Positions 35,423-44,344 of a DNA stretch of 64,000 bases are shown here, piece by piece. The stretch is from the NCBI GenBank assembly GCA_964564635.1, contig CAZMAR010000002.1, positions 62,001 to 126,000 on the forward strand. The letters run 5' to 3'. Source of the DNA: Tepidaquicella sp964564635 (GTDB lineage: Bacteria; Bacteroidota; Ignavibacteria; Tepidaquicellales; Tepidaquicellaceae). Within the stretch, counting starts at the first letter, position 1, and each line of letters begins with the position of its first letter. The notes beneath the pieces were generated by a model. It was not told where the DNA came from and did no database searches. It was given only the letters and a program-made list of their open reading frames with translations. The translations under genes and the position numbers were made by a program.

Positions 35423-36475
35423 TTAATTTAACAATTTTTTCACAATTAAAGGTCCTTCATATACAAAGCCTGTATATATTTGAACAAGGGAAGCGCCAAG
35501 GGAAATTTTTGTTTGGAAATCCTTTTTGATAAAAACTCCGCCGGAAGCAATTAAGATAGGTTTGTAATCACTTGCGTTTTTTAAATCATTGAGAAAACTT
35601 AAAACTTCATCTGACAATTCTTTAATAGGCTTTCCACTAATACCACCTTTAAAGACATCTACGGGTTCCGATTCATCTTTACCTACGGGAAAAGAGAATT
35701 TATGATTTATAGAAGTATTTGTTGCTATAATGCCTGTGATGTTAAATCTTTTTGCAATTTCAAATACTTTTGTAATTTCATATTTATTTAGATCTGGGGA
35801 GATTTTTATGAAAATTTCTTTTAGGGAAACTCCTTTTTGATGAGATAATTCTTTATTTTTTTCCTGAACGCTTTTTAATAAATCAGAGAGGTTTTTCTCT
35901 TCTTGTAATTTTCTCAATCCCTGAGTATTAGGGGAAGATATGTTAATAGTAAAATAATCTGCAACATCAAATAATTTTTCAAAAGAAAATATATAATCGC
36001 TGACTGCTGTTTCTATCGGTGTATCCTTGTTCTTGCCTATATTAACACCTAAAATTAATTCAGAATTTTTCAACTTTTTTCTTGCTTTTTCTATATTTAA
36101 TTTTATTTTATCTACTCCTTTATTATTAAACCCCATCCTGTTTAATAATCCACCTATTTCCACAAGTCTATATAACCTTGGTTTAGGATTACCCTTTTGT
36201 GGCTCCGGAGTAACGGTTCCAACTTCAATATGAGAAAAGCCCAATGCGTTCCAAAATAATATTGCTTCTCCATTCTTATCCATTCCAGCTGCAAGTCCAA
36301 GGCGGTTTTTAAACTTAAGGTTGTTTATAATAAACTCATCACTAAACTTCTTTGGGTTATAAAGCTTTTTTACAAGCGGATAAAAGAGTTTAAATTTTGC
36401 TGCACACCATAGAACTAAATTGTGGGCAGTTTCCGGATTTAATAGAAACAATATTTTTCTGGCAAACTTGTACAA
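35423..36475 (-). CDS. pyrD: Dihydroorotate dehydrogenase, class 2 (quinone)
   Basis: This 350-residue FMN enzyme oxidises dihydroorotate to orotate with quinone in pyrimidine synthesis. Class 2 features are the N-terminal membrane-association helices (M-Y-K-F-A-R-K-I-L-F, then P-E-T-A-H-N-L), G-L-A-A-G-M-D-K-N-G-E, P-E-P-Q-K-G-N-P-K-P-R and the catalytic serine in N-I-S-S-P-N-T-Q-G-L-R. S-G-G-V-F near the end binds FMN phosphate. The start is TTG at 36475, required by the conserved N-terminus with a stop a few codons upstream. It lies upstream of hypC on the same strand. Confidence 0.95.
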   Translation of the reverse strand: MYKFARKILFLLNPETAHNLVLWCAAKFKLFYPLVKKLYNPKKFSDEFIINNLKFKNRLGLAAGMDKNGEAILFWNALGFSHIEVGTVTPEPQKGNPKPRLYRLVEIGGLLNRMGFNNKGVDKIKLNIEKARKKLKNSELILGVNIGKNKDTPIETAVSDYIFSFEKLFDVADYFTINISSPNTQGLRKLQEEKNLSDLLKSVQEKNKELSHQKGVSLKEIFIKISPDLNKYEITKVFEIAKRFNITGIIATNTSINHKFSFPVGKDESEPVDVFKGGISGKPIKELSDEVLSFLNDLKNASDYKPILIASGGVFIKKDFQTKISLGASLVQIYTGFVYEGPLIVKKLLN

Positions 36476-36592
36476 AGCAAATCAGAATTTAGAAAAATTA
36501 AGAATTAAATAACAATAATAATATTCAATTCCGCTTTGTGTATTCTTTTATCTATTTATACAAAAGAATAATTTTATTATTTTTACAAAAAA

Positions 36593-36667
36593 CGGAGCGT
36601 AGCGTAGCCTGGATATCGCGCCTGCTTTGGGAGCAGGAGGTCGCTGGTTCGAATCCAGCCGTTCCGA
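36593..36667 (+). tRNA. tRNA-Pro (anticodon UGG)
   Basis: Cloverleaf elements read directly: acceptor CGGAGCG pairs with CGTTCCG (one G-U), the D-arm contains AGCCTGGAT, anticodon stem CCTGC/GCAGG encloses the loop TTTGGGA (anticodon TGG), and T-stem GCTGG/CCAGC encloses TTCGAAT. The discriminator is A at 36667, and the 3' CCA is not encoded (CAG follows). The UGG anticodon can read all CCN codons. Confidence 0.97.
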
Positions 36668-36796
36668 CAGGGGTCATTAGAGAAATTTATGTGTTATAGT
36701 TTCTTAATTTTTGAGAAAAAATAATTTATTATTTTTTAATTTAAATTTATACAAATTTACATATCAATATAATAATTAAAAAGAAAGGGGAAAGAT

Positions 36797-36907
36797 ATGA
36801 ACCTATTATTGTTTCTTCTTAATATTATTATTCTTCAGGGAAGATACCGGTATGAGTTTTCTGAAGAAGAAACAGCCGGGATTGCCATTGGGCTGCTGAT
36901 TTTTTAA
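36797..36907 (+). CDS. 36-codon ORF in frame with the next gene, probably its severed 5' part
   Basis: An ATG at 36797 preceded by a strong purine-rich Shine-Dalgarno (AGGGGAAAG at about 36786-36794) opens a 36-residue frame, hydrophobic at its start (M-N-L-L-L-F-L-L-N-I-I-I-L) and end (A-G-I-A-I-G-L-L-I-F). It stops at TAA 36905-36907. The DUF5684 gene starts two codons later in the same frame, and reading through the stop would join two hydrophobic stretches into one full-length helix. It is therefore more likely the beginning of that gene cut by a nonsense codon than an independent peptide, though a leader peptide is possible. Confidence 0.5.
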   Translation: MNLLLFLLNIIILQGRYRYEFSEEETAGIAIGLLIF

Positions 36908-36913
36908 TTTTTA

Positions 36914-37255
36914 ATGCTTATTGTATTTATTGTTCTCTACATTATTCCTCTATGGAAAATTTTTGTAAAAGCCGGAAAACCTGGGTGGGCATCTATCATT
37001 CCAATTTACAATACAATTGTTTTACTTGAATTTGTTGGTAGACCAATATGGTGGATTATTTTGTATTTAATTCCTTGTGTTAATATAGCAATAACTATTA
37101 TAGTTTGTATTGATCTTGCAAAGTCTTTTGGAAAAGATAGTGCTTTCGGAATTGGACTGGCGATAATACCAATAATCTTTTTCCCAATTCTTGGGTTTGG
37201 AAGTGATCAATACCTTGGTCCTTCTGTAAAGCCACAAAACTCTTCTACTTTCTAA
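36914..37255 (+). CDS. DUF5684-type small membrane protein (possibly 5'-truncated)
   Basis: This 113-residue membrane protein has I-P-L-W-K-I-F-V-K-A-G-K-P-G-W-A-S-I-I-P-I-Y-N (shown as positions ~11-33), L-L-E-F-V-G-R-P-I-W-W-I and D-L-A-K-S-F-G-K, characteristic of the DUF5684 family, which is of unknown function. Three to four helices are visible. From the ATG at 36914 the first helix would be only about 15 residues, and there is no Shine-Dalgarno here. An in-frame upstream segment (36797-36907) with a good ribosome site would complete it but for a TAA. It may be a genuine short form or a decayed gene. Confidence 0.7.
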   Translation: MLIVFIVLYIIPLWKIFVKAGKPGWASIIPIYNTIVLLEFVGRPIWWIILYLIPCVNIAITIIVCIDLAKSFGKDSAFGIGLAIIPIIFFPILGFGSDQYLGPSVKPQNSSTF

Positions 37256-37277
37256 TACAAGTTTTAGATTTACTGTA

Positions 37278-37682
37278 ATGCTAAAAAAAGAAAAAGTTAA
37301 GGCGGCTGTAGTTTTAATTGCTGCAGCCGCTTTAGTCTTAATATTATCTTTTATAGATCCAACAAAATATACATATTATCCCCCCTGTTACTTTAAAGCT
37401 ATTACAGGATATTTATGTCCTGGGTGTGGTGGAATAAGAGGAATTCATTTACTGTTAAATGGACATTTTTTAGAAGCTATAAAACATAATATATTAATTT
37501 TTATATTTATTCCTATAATTGCTTATTACTTACTTACAAAGGTTGCCTTATTGTTTTTTGGAAAAAATCTCCCTCCTTTTAATCCCCCGCTTATAATTGT
37601 TATTCTATTAATAGTTATTATTATTCTATATACTATCTTAAGAAATCTACCTTATTTTCCTTTTAAGATGCTTAACCCGTAA
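37278..37682 (+). CDS. DUF2752-family membrane protein
   Basis: This 134-residue protein has three hydrophobic helices and the conserved C-P-G-C-G-G-I-R-G (C47, C50) after the first helix, followed by L-L-N-G-H-F-L-E-A-I-K-H-N, which define the DUF2752 family. The CxxC suggests metal or disulfide chemistry near the membrane, but no function is established. It starts 22 bases after the DUF5684 gene, so the two are probably co-transcribed. The pairing of these two small membrane families is a common-looking arrangement that I cannot quantify. Confidence 0.78.
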   Translation: MLKKEKVKAAVVLIAAAALVLILSFIDPTKYTYYPPCYFKAITGYLCPGCGGIRGIHLLLNGHFLEAIKHNILIFIFIPIIAYYLLTKVALLFFGKNLPPFNPPLIIVILLIVIIILYTILRNLPYFPFKMLNP

Positions 37683-37783
37683 CAGAAATTAATTTTGAGT
37701 ATTTATTTTATTAACCAAAAGTTTTTATAACCCACAATTTTTCTGAATGTGCTGATTTTATACTTGTTTTCTAAATTAATTAA

Positions 37784-38776
37784 TTACTTGGTAAATTGAA
37801 ATGATTCAATTACCGCTTTGAATCTATCCTTATAATTCAGATACATTCCAACAGGAACTGAACATTGGATAAAATAAAAATATGTATCTTTTATTATGTA
37901 GTAGTCAAGAAAAGTAATTTTTTGCTGTTTTCCTCCTCTTGTTTCTGTTGCGTCATACTTTAAATGAGCTGCAGGAACATTATCAAGCAATGTATAGATT
38001 TTCAGGTCTACTCTAATATCTGCTCTTTTTTCCCTTATTCCCTCTATCAATTCTTCAAAATCAAGATCCTTTGCTGTTAATCCTTTAAATTCATCATCAT
38101 CATATACACTAACATTTATAAAAGCAAGGTTAGAGTTATCTATTGCCTTATATGGCATATAAGTAGATTGAACACTCCAGCCTTCCGGAAAAGCAATTCT
38201 AAAATTATATTTGCTATTTGTTATATACTTACCGGTTTTAGTTCCAGTCAATGAAAAAGTGTAGGCATATCCTTTTCCCATCTCTTCAAAAGAGGGAAAT
38301 AAATTGGTTTTTGCTTCAATTTGAATTATATATAGCAAGGTACCGTTTAAAAAATAATACTGCCCAATCTGCAATTCATCATCATCCCTATTTGCAGAAT
38401 AAACTGCATAAGTAATTTTTTCATTTTCAAATGTCTCTGTTTCTGACATTATAAAAGTAACATCAGAATAGTTTTTCTTGAGTAAACCAATAAAATGATT
38501 AAATCCAATATTATCTATTGTTTTTCCGGCGTAGTAATTGTCATCAATAACAATAATTGAAAGTGTAGAACCATTTTCGTGTTCTGCAACTACAATGTTT
38601 GCATCCTCAGGTGATGGATCGTAGGAAATTTTCCAGGTACGTGGTAGATTAATTCTATAAGCATATTTTGCATTAATATATGTTTGAGAATATAATACAC
38701 CGGAAAAAATAAAAATTAGAAGTATTAAAACCGAAAGGTATATTGATAATTTTGTATGTGTATTTTTCTCTTTCAT
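37784..38776 (-). CDS. Exported protein with two PsbP/DcrB-like domains
   Basis: This 330-residue protein has a signal peptide (residues ~12-30, ending L-Y-S-Q). The mature part contains two related ~145-residue units, each opening with Y-x-Y/F-R-I-x-x-P/F-x-x-W (Y-A-Y-R-I-N-L-P-R-T-W and Y-N-F-R-I-A-F-P-E-G-W). Each has a central beta-strand with I-V-x-D or S-V-Y-D-D and closes with a hydrophobic Y-F-x-x-Q segment followed by F-E-E/I-E-S-F. This pattern resembles PsbP, DcrB or DUF1795 domains, whose bacterial roles are poorly known. The assignment is by pattern only. It is monocistronic. Confidence 0.6.
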   Translation of the reverse strand: MKEKNTHTKLSIYLSVLILLIFIFSGVLYSQTYINAKYAYRINLPRTWKISYDPSPEDANIVVAEHENGSTLSIIVIDDNYYAGKTIDNIGFNHFIGLLKKNYSDVTFIMSETETFENEKITYAVYSANRDDDELQIGQYYFLNGTLLYIIQIEAKTNLFPSFEEMGKGYAYTFSLTGTKTGKYITNSKYNFRIAFPEGWSVQSTYMPYKAIDNSNLAFINVSVYDDDEFKGLTAKDLDFEELIEGIREKRADIRVDLKIYTLLDNVPAAHLKYDATETRGGKQQKITFLDYYIIKDTYFYFIQCSVPVGMYLNYKDRFKAVIESFQFTK

Positions 38777-38866
38777 AGTTTTAATATTTAAAAATAAATA
38801 TAATTAATATATTCATAACAATGAATATAATTTTTCTATCTCATAAAAAATAGTTCTTTCTTTCTT

Positions 38867-39250
38867 CTACTTGTTATCTTTTGATTTCTTAATAAATTTA
38901 TCTATAAGGTTTATCAGTTCTTCTGAATCCTCACTTTTTCCTGTTTTATCCAGCATCCATTCGTTCTGTGTAAGAACAATGTTATGGTCATTATCGGGAT
39001 TAGTAAATATTACTATGGGAGTTTTTACAACTTTTAACTTAATATTTTTTAAAAGCTTTTGTCCTTCGTCTTCATTCCCGGAGTAATCAAGAAGTACAAA
39101 CTGATATTTCCCCATTTCTATTATTTTAAGTATCTCATCTCTCTTAAAAATTTTTGTAGATAAATCTTCATGCTGGGCAAAATGCTGAGTTAAATATTCA
39201 ATTTCATATTCACAGTTTTTGTTTACAGTAATTTTAATTGCTTGAGACAT
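38867..39250 (-). CDS. Atypical response-regulator receiver-like protein
   Basis: This 127-residue soluble protein is predicted to be alpha/beta. The central Y-Q-F-V-L-L-D-Y-S-G resembles the phospho-acceptor strand of CheY-like receivers, and V-K-T-P-I-V-I-F-T-N-P-D matches the following Thr-bearing strand. The first strand (I-K-I-T-V-N-K-N) lacks the usual acidic pair that binds Mg, and the conserved Lys region is only loosely matched (M-L-D-K-T-G-K). It may be a degenerate receiver or a different flavodoxin-like domain. No histidine kinase is adjacent; the subtilase gene lies 30 bases downstream. Confidence 0.45.
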   Translation of the reverse strand: MSQAIKITVNKNCEYEIEYLTQHFAQHEDLSTKIFKRDEILKIIEMGKYQFVLLDYSGNEDEGQKLLKNIKLKVVKTPIVIFTNPDNDHNIVLTQNEWMLDKTGKSEDSEELINLIDKFIKKSKDNK

Positions 39251-39280
39251 AAAAGGCTTTTTAAAATTTTTTATCAGGTC

Positions 39281-41089
39281 TTAATATAAACTAATTAATA
39301 ATTTTAAAGCTTCTTCAGGATCCAGTTTCCCATATCCCCACTTTGTGTTAGGGGTTTTTCCTGTAAATTTATCCTGTTTTGCTGTCGTAAGCAAGATATT
39401 TCTGATTTGTGTATGTGTAAGACTTTTTTCATACTGAAGCATTAGAGCTGCGGTTCCTACTACATGGGGAGCAGCAGAACTGGTTCCACTAAATATTCCA
39501 TACTTATTATTCTTTTCAACTGTAAATGTAGTATGTCCTGGAGCACAGATGTCTGTTCCTATTTTTCCTGTAATATTATATCCAATACCACTATAAGAAC
39601 ATAAATCATTTAATTTACCATAACCGGGCCACTCAAGATTTACAACATAAGCCCCAACTGCAACAATGCTATCAGCAGTGCTTGGAAAAGTAACTGTTCC
39701 TTCAGGGGTAATTTTATCAGAAAGCCAGTGTGTAGAGCCAGACCAGGATTGTGAAACATCAACGATAAATCCATCCAGAATTACATCTTTCTCCGGTCGT
39801 ACAGTAATTGACCAGCGCCCCTGAACCGTTCCAGAATCCACTTTTGAAAATCCAAACCTGAACATTACAGTACCTTTTGAAGATACATCACGAGAATAAA
39901 ATATATTGTACTTACCAATTGGAAAGAACTCTGCTCCATCTTTTAATTCTTTACCTGTATTTTTATCAGGGGTTGAAACCCAGAAAGATATATAGTTTGT
40001 TGTATCTCTCCATAAAAATGAAACAAAAGAACCATCAACAATTTTATCTTCGGAAATTGCAGGGGATTCAAAATTATATATTCTTTTTTCTCCCGCTTTA
40101 ATGGTATCTTTAATGTGCATTCTACCATCCGCCAGATTTCCTGCTCCACCCACAACAAAGACCCCCTGTCTTGCTAATTCGTTTATAAGTTGTTCTTCTT
40201 CCGTCGAACCATCCATAAATTCCCACATCCACTCCCCATCTTCAAACAGAAGTATATTTACATTTTCCTCTCTAATAAAATTAATCAGATCTGGAAAATT
40301 CCTGACAAATCTTGGAGTATAATCGTATCGAATATTAGCCATCACAATTTCCGCATCCGGTGCAAACCCATGTAACTTTTGAACCCCATAATGTCCTCCA
40401 CAGATAATCCCGCACACCCCAGTTCCATGCCCGGAACTATCTGGTTCTGCTTTTATCAAATCTATTCCGCGTCTTCTAATTGTGCCATTTTTCTCTCTTA
40501 TTGCTCTGATTTTAGAGGTTTTCAAGGCAACAAGTTTTTCTCCTGTATCAAGCTTATTATTTTTATTAACATCAAGTGAAATAAATAATTGTTCTCCGTA
40601 GGTTGGTGTATTTTCAGTAAATCCATTCTCTTCCCCAAAGTCTCGTTTTTTGTTTCCGTTTAAATCAAGATATAAAAAATCCATATCCGGCTCGTAAATA
40701 CCTTTTTTAGAATAAATAAGTTCATAAGTATTGTTACCTAATTCAAGTAGTGAGAGTATTTCGTTTTTCTCTGCAATTCCGTTTCTATTGAAATCAACTG
40801 CATCAATTCCCGGAGTGAATATACCATCTTTGTTTACGTCTATCCAATCGAACTCACCACCATCTGCAAAGAAAAACATTGGGTGAAAAATATCAACTCC
40901 TGAATCTACATCCCCCACCACTATTCCCTTACCTGTTAGAGGATTACCTTCTTTGTCAGTAAATTTTTCTTTCAAAACCGTTGTAATCCAGATATCGCTT
41001 CCCTGTGAATAAACGAAAGATTGAATTATTACAAACAAAAAAAAGAAAATAATTACAAATAATGTATTGTTTTGGTTAAAAAGTTTCAT
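39281..41089 (-). CDS. Secreted S8 subtilisin-like protease with calcium-loop insert
   Basis: This 602-residue serine protease has a signal peptide (1-29). The catalytic triad is visible: D62 in G-D-V-D-S-G-V-D, H221 in G-H-G-T-G-V-C-G and S537 in S-G-T-S-S-A-A-P-H. Between Asp and His is a ~155-residue insert with several EF-hand or dockerin-like loops (D-V-N-K-D-G-I-F, D-F-N-R-N-G-I-A, D-L-N-G-N-K-K-R-D, D-V-N-K-N-N-K-L-D), likely calcium sites. A beta-rich domain separates His and Ser. No T9SS sorting domain is present, so it probably stays periplasmic or leaves by another route. Confidence 0.9.
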   Translation of the reverse strand: MKLFNQNNTLFVIIFFFLFVIIQSFVYSQGSDIWITTVLKEKFTDKEGNPLTGKGIVVGDVDSGVDIFHPMFFFADGGEFDWIDVNKDGIFTPGIDAVDFNRNGIAEKNEILSLLELGNNTYELIYSKKGIYEPDMDFLYLDLNGNKKRDFGEENGFTENTPTYGEQLFISLDVNKNNKLDTGEKLVALKTSKIRAIREKNGTIRRRGIDLIKAEPDSSGHGTGVCGIICGGHYGVQKLHGFAPDAEIVMANIRYDYTPRFVRNFPDLINFIREENVNILLFEDGEWMWEFMDGSTEEEQLINELARQGVFVVGGAGNLADGRMHIKDTIKAGEKRIYNFESPAISEDKIVDGSFVSFLWRDTTNYISFWVSTPDKNTGKELKDGAEFFPIGKYNIFYSRDVSSKGTVMFRFGFSKVDSGTVQGRWSITVRPEKDVILDGFIVDVSQSWSGSTHWLSDKITPEGTVTFPSTADSIVAVGAYVVNLEWPGYGKLNDLCSYSGIGYNITGKIGTDICAPGHTTFTVEKNNKYGIFSGTSSAAPHVVGTAALMLQYEKSLTHTQIRNILLTTAKQDKFTGKTPNTKWGYGKLDPEEALKLLISLY

Positions 41090-41289
41090 AATGAAGTTAT
41101 TTTTAATTTATAAATATAAAAATATCAAGTTAATATTTATATGTAGTTTGTTTAAAAATAGTTTCATAAATAATTTAGAAATTTTATTTAAAATTTCATG
41201 GGAAGGATTTATAATTCTGTTCTTATTAATCTATTTGAATAGAAGATTATGTTTTCATCAACTATTTTGTTTGATAATAAATTTATTAA

Positions 41290-42435
41290 ATGAATCCTAC
41301 CAGAGCCGAAATATCACTGAAAAAATTAGAACACAACTTCAATGAAATAAAAAGGCATTTACAAAAAAAGGGAGAGAATAAAAAAATAAAAATTTGTGCT
41401 GTTGTAAAAGCAAACGCTTATGGGCATGGAATAAGAGAAATTAGTCAGAAATTGGTATCTCTTGGGGTTGATTATCTGGGGGTGGCAAACTATGATGAAG
41501 CAATTAAACTGCGTATTCATCTACCGAATGTGAAAATACTGGTCTTCGGAACTCTTATACATTCCAAATTAAAACCTCATGCTTATGTATCAAAGTTATT
41601 AAAATATAACTTAATTGCAACGGTCGCTTCGTTAAGCACAGCAAAGTTTCTTGATTATTACAGTAAAAAACTTAATAGAAAATTCAAGGTTCATATAAAA
41701 ATTGATACAGGGATGAAAAGGATTGGGTTTGATGTAAAAAGAGCATTTAAAAATGTTGAACAGGTATTTTCTTATAAAAATCTTGAGGTAGAAGGTATAT
41801 TCACACATTTTGCGACCTCAGAAGCAAGAGATAAATCGTTTGCCCGTTTGCAGTTAAATAAATTCAATGACTTGTTAAATAACCTTAAGAAAGCAGGAAT
41901 GGAATTTCCTATTGTGCATTGTGCCAACAGTGGTGCAATACTTGATATAAAAGATTCTTATTTTGATATGGTTAGACCTGGAATTATTCTCTACGGATAC
42001 TATCCTTCCGATGAAATTAAAAATAAAATCAATATAAAGCCAATAATGAATTTGAAATCAAAGGTAACCTTTATTAAAAGGGTTGATGCAAATACAGGTA
42101 TTTCATACGGAAGACAGTATTTTACAGACAAGAAAACATTTATTGGTTCTATTCCTATTGGGTACGGTGATGGTTACTGGAGAATCTTTTCAAATGGGGG
42201 AAAAGTGTTTATAAATCACAAGTTGTACCCTATTGTCGGAGCAATAACAATGGATTGGTTAATGGTAAACCTTGGTGTTAAAACTGATGTAAAAATTGGA
42301 GATGATGTTCTTTTAATGGGATTAGAAAATGGGGATTATATTGGTGCAGATGTTCTCGCTAAAAAAGCAAAAACTATTCCTTATGAAATTATTTGTGCGG
42401 TCGCAGATAGAGTTCAAAGAATTTATTTTGATTAA
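41290..42435 (+). CDS. alr: Alanine racemase
   Basis: This 381-residue PLP enzyme makes D-alanine for peptidoglycan. K40 in V-V-K-A-N-A-Y-G-H-G binds PLP, and Y273 in I-S-Y-G-R-Q-Y is the second catalytic base. The following I-P-I-G-Y-G-D-G-Y and I-T-M-D-W-L-M-V match the C-terminal domain (the more usual motif is M-C-M-D-Q). H-C-A-N-S-G-A and V-R-P-G-I-I-L-Y-G are also typical. It lies 70 bases upstream of the phosphate-uptake pair on the same strand. Confidence 0.94.
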   Translation: MNPTRAEISLKKLEHNFNEIKRHLQKKGENKKIKICAVVKANAYGHGIREISQKLVSLGVDYLGVANYDEAIKLRIHLPNVKILVFGTLIHSKLKPHAYVSKLLKYNLIATVASLSTAKFLDYYSKKLNRKFKVHIKIDTGMKRIGFDVKRAFKNVEQVFSYKNLEVEGIFTHFATSEARDKSFARLQLNKFNDLLNNLKKAGMEFPIVHCANSGAILDIKDSYFDMVRPGIILYGYYPSDEIKNKINIKPIMNLKSKVTFIKRVDANTGISYGRQYFTDKKTFIGSIPIGYGDGYWRIFSNGGKVFINHKLYPIVGAITMDWLMVNLGVKTDVKIGDDVLLMGLENGDYIGADVLAKKAKTIPYEIICAVADRVQRIYFD

Positions 42436-42505
42436 TATTTTTTAATTAATAATTACATTTTATTTTTATTAATAAATTGTAAAGTTTGTAAAATTTTAAT
42501 TATTT

Positions 42506-43123
42506 ATGTTCAAAAAAATATTACCTAAAAAGCAAGGTTTTTATACTCTCTTAATTGAACTTGCAGAGAAAATTAATGAGGCAACAGAATTGCTTCACAA
42601 ATTACTCAGTGATAAAGACATACTATTAGAAAATGCTTCTAAAATACACATACTTGAGAACGACTGCGATGAAATTGCACATTCAATTATAAATAAATTG
42701 AATGACTCTTTTGTTACTCCCCTCGATAAAGAAGACATATATCATTTAACAAATGCTCTTGATGATGTAATCGATTCAATTGATGCAATTGCAAGAAGAA
42801 TGTGTATATATAAATTAAAGAAAAGTACAGTATTTGGTCCACAATTATCCGGAATATTGCTATCACAAACAAAATTAATTGTTGAAGTTGTCAAGTCTTT
42901 AGAAAAAGGAGAACAAACTTACTCAAAAATTATAGCAATCAGAAATCTCGAAACCGAAGGGGATTCTGTGTTCAAAGATGCATTAACTCAACTTTTTGAA
43001 AGACAAAAAGATGTAATAGAATTAATAAAGGAAAAAGAAATCCTTGAAACCACAGAAAAAGCCGTCGATAGATGTCAGCGGGTTGCAACTGTTATGGAAA
43101 GTATTTTAATTAAAAATGGATAA
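42506..43123 (+). CDS. DUF47/PhoU-like phosphate transport regulator
   Basis: This 205-residue all-helical protein of the DUF47 family is related to PhoU. Helical features include a metal-type motif E-N-D-C-D-E-I-A-H (about 50-58) and L-D-D-V-I-D-S-I-D-A-I-A-R-R, plus a second set N-L-E-T-E-G-D-S-V-F near residue 150. Such proteins are almost always encoded with PiT transporters and are thought to modulate them. The pit gene starts 8 bases after its stop. Confidence 0.9.
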   Translation: MFKKILPKKQGFYTLLIELAEKINEATELLHKLLSDKDILLENASKIHILENDCDEIAHSIINKLNDSFVTPLDKEDIYHLTNALDDVIDSIDAIARRMCIYKLKKSTVFGPQLSGILLSQTKLIVEVVKSLEKGEQTYSKIIAIRNLETEGDSVFKDALTQLFERQKDVIELIKEKEILETTEKAVDRCQRVATVMESILIKNG

Positions 43124-43131
43124 TTATATTA

Positions 43132-44121
43132 ATGTTTCAGTTAACATTTTTTATTATAGTTCTTGCGTTACTTTTTGATTTTCTCAATGGAATGAACGAT
43201 GCTGCAAATTCCATTGCAACTATTGTAGCAACTCGTGTTTTACCACCAAAAATTGCTGTTGCGTGGGCAGCTTTTTTTAATTTTGCAGCTGCTTTCTTCT
43301 TTGGGGTAGAAGTAGCAACAACAATTGGCAGGGGTATTGTAGAAACCTCTGTGGTGGATCAATATATAGTTTTATCAGCATTAATTGGGGCAATTATCTG
43401 GACTCACTCCTGTACAAAATGGGGGTTACCAATTAGTGTTTCCCATTCCCTTGTAGGTGGATTAGCGGGAGCAGCTGTTATAAAAGGAGGGTTTAGTGCT
43501 TTGGTACCCGGAGGTATTATAAAAGTGGCAATTTTTATTATTCTCTCTCCAATAATTGGTTTAGTCCTCGGTGTTTTATTTATGATTACTGTTATGTGGA
43601 TATTCAGAAATAAAAAAGCAAAAAAAGTTGATAAAATTTTTAGATATGGACAACTTCTTTCTTCGGCTGCTTTTAGTCTTGGACATGGAACAAACGATGC
43701 TCAAAAAACTATGGGAATTATTTCTATTTTACTATATACGAGTGGTTTTTTAGGAGAAGAATTTTATGTTCCTTTTTGGGTTGTAATTATATCCCATACT
43801 GCAATTGGGCTTGGTACTTTAGCTGGGGGGTGGAGAGTTATTAAAACTATGGGAATGAGATTAACTCATCTTAAACCGGTTGGGGGATTCTGTGCTGAAA
43901 CTGCTGGAGCAATTGTGCTTGGTGGTACTGCGATATCTGGAATACCTGTTAGTACTACACATACAATTGCTGGCGCTGTAATGGGAGTTGGTATGGTCAA
44001 AAGGCTTACTGCTGTGAGATGGGGGCTTGCTGGAAAAATTATCTGGGCATGGATATTAACAATTCCACTCTCTGCTTTATGTTCTGCTGTTGCCTATTAT
44101 ATTATAAAGTTATTTTTATAA
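43132..44121 (+). CDS. pit: PiT-family inorganic phosphate transporter
   Basis: This 329-residue membrane protein has about ten helices and two inverted copies of the PiT signature: N-G-M-N-D-A-A-N-S-I-A-T (residues ~19-30) and G-H-G-T-N-D-A-Q-K-T-M-G (about 185-196). It also has S-V-S-H-S-L-V-G-G and P-V-S-T-T-H-T-I-A-G. PiT proteins import metal-phosphate complexes with protons, or with sodium in some members. Operonic linkage to the DUF47 gene supports low-affinity phosphate uptake. The length is typical for the short bacterial form. Confidence 0.94.
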   Translation: MFQLTFFIIVLALLFDFLNGMNDAANSIATIVATRVLPPKIAVAWAAFFNFAAAFFFGVEVATTIGRGIVETSVVDQYIVLSALIGAIIWTHSCTKWGLPISVSHSLVGGLAGAAVIKGGFSALVPGGIIKVAIFIILSPIIGLVLGVLFMITVMWIFRNKKAKKVDKIFRYGQLLSSAAFSLGHGTNDAQKTMGIISILLYTSGFLGEEFYVPFWVVIISHTAIGLGTLAGGWRVIKTMGMRLTHLKPVGGFCAETAGAIVLGGTAISGIPVSTTHTIAGAVMGVGMVKRLTAVRWGLAGKIIWAWILTIPLSALCSAVAYYIIKLFL

Positions 44122-44344
44122 CAACTTCTAATTTTTCTTAAAAAAGAATAATTTATTTTATACTTCACTAAATCTGAAATATATTTTTTTCTATAATCTA
44201 ATAAGATTCAAATTTTTGTAATTAAATTTTAAGATTATTAGTTTAGTTATAATATTTCTATAAAATTTTTTATTCATTTTTTACTTGTGAAAATTCAGCT
44301 TTTATAATCCCGTATAGACTTTTCTTTATCCTTAAAAAATTATG

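Noticed and set aside
37302..37332. GC-rich inverted repeat GCGGCTG...CAGCCGC at the start of the DUF2752 gene
   Set aside because: It lies within coding sequence specifying Ala codons and is explained by codon repetition.
39877..40579. Several plus-strand ORFs antisense to the subtilase
   Set aside because: They mirror the well-supported subtilase frame with its complete catalytic triad, and have no coding features of their own.
41067..41345. 92-codon plus-strand ORF overlapping the subtilase and alr starts
   Set aside because: It spans an intergenic region and the 5' end of alr in another frame, has low-complexity AT-driven composition and no ribosome site.
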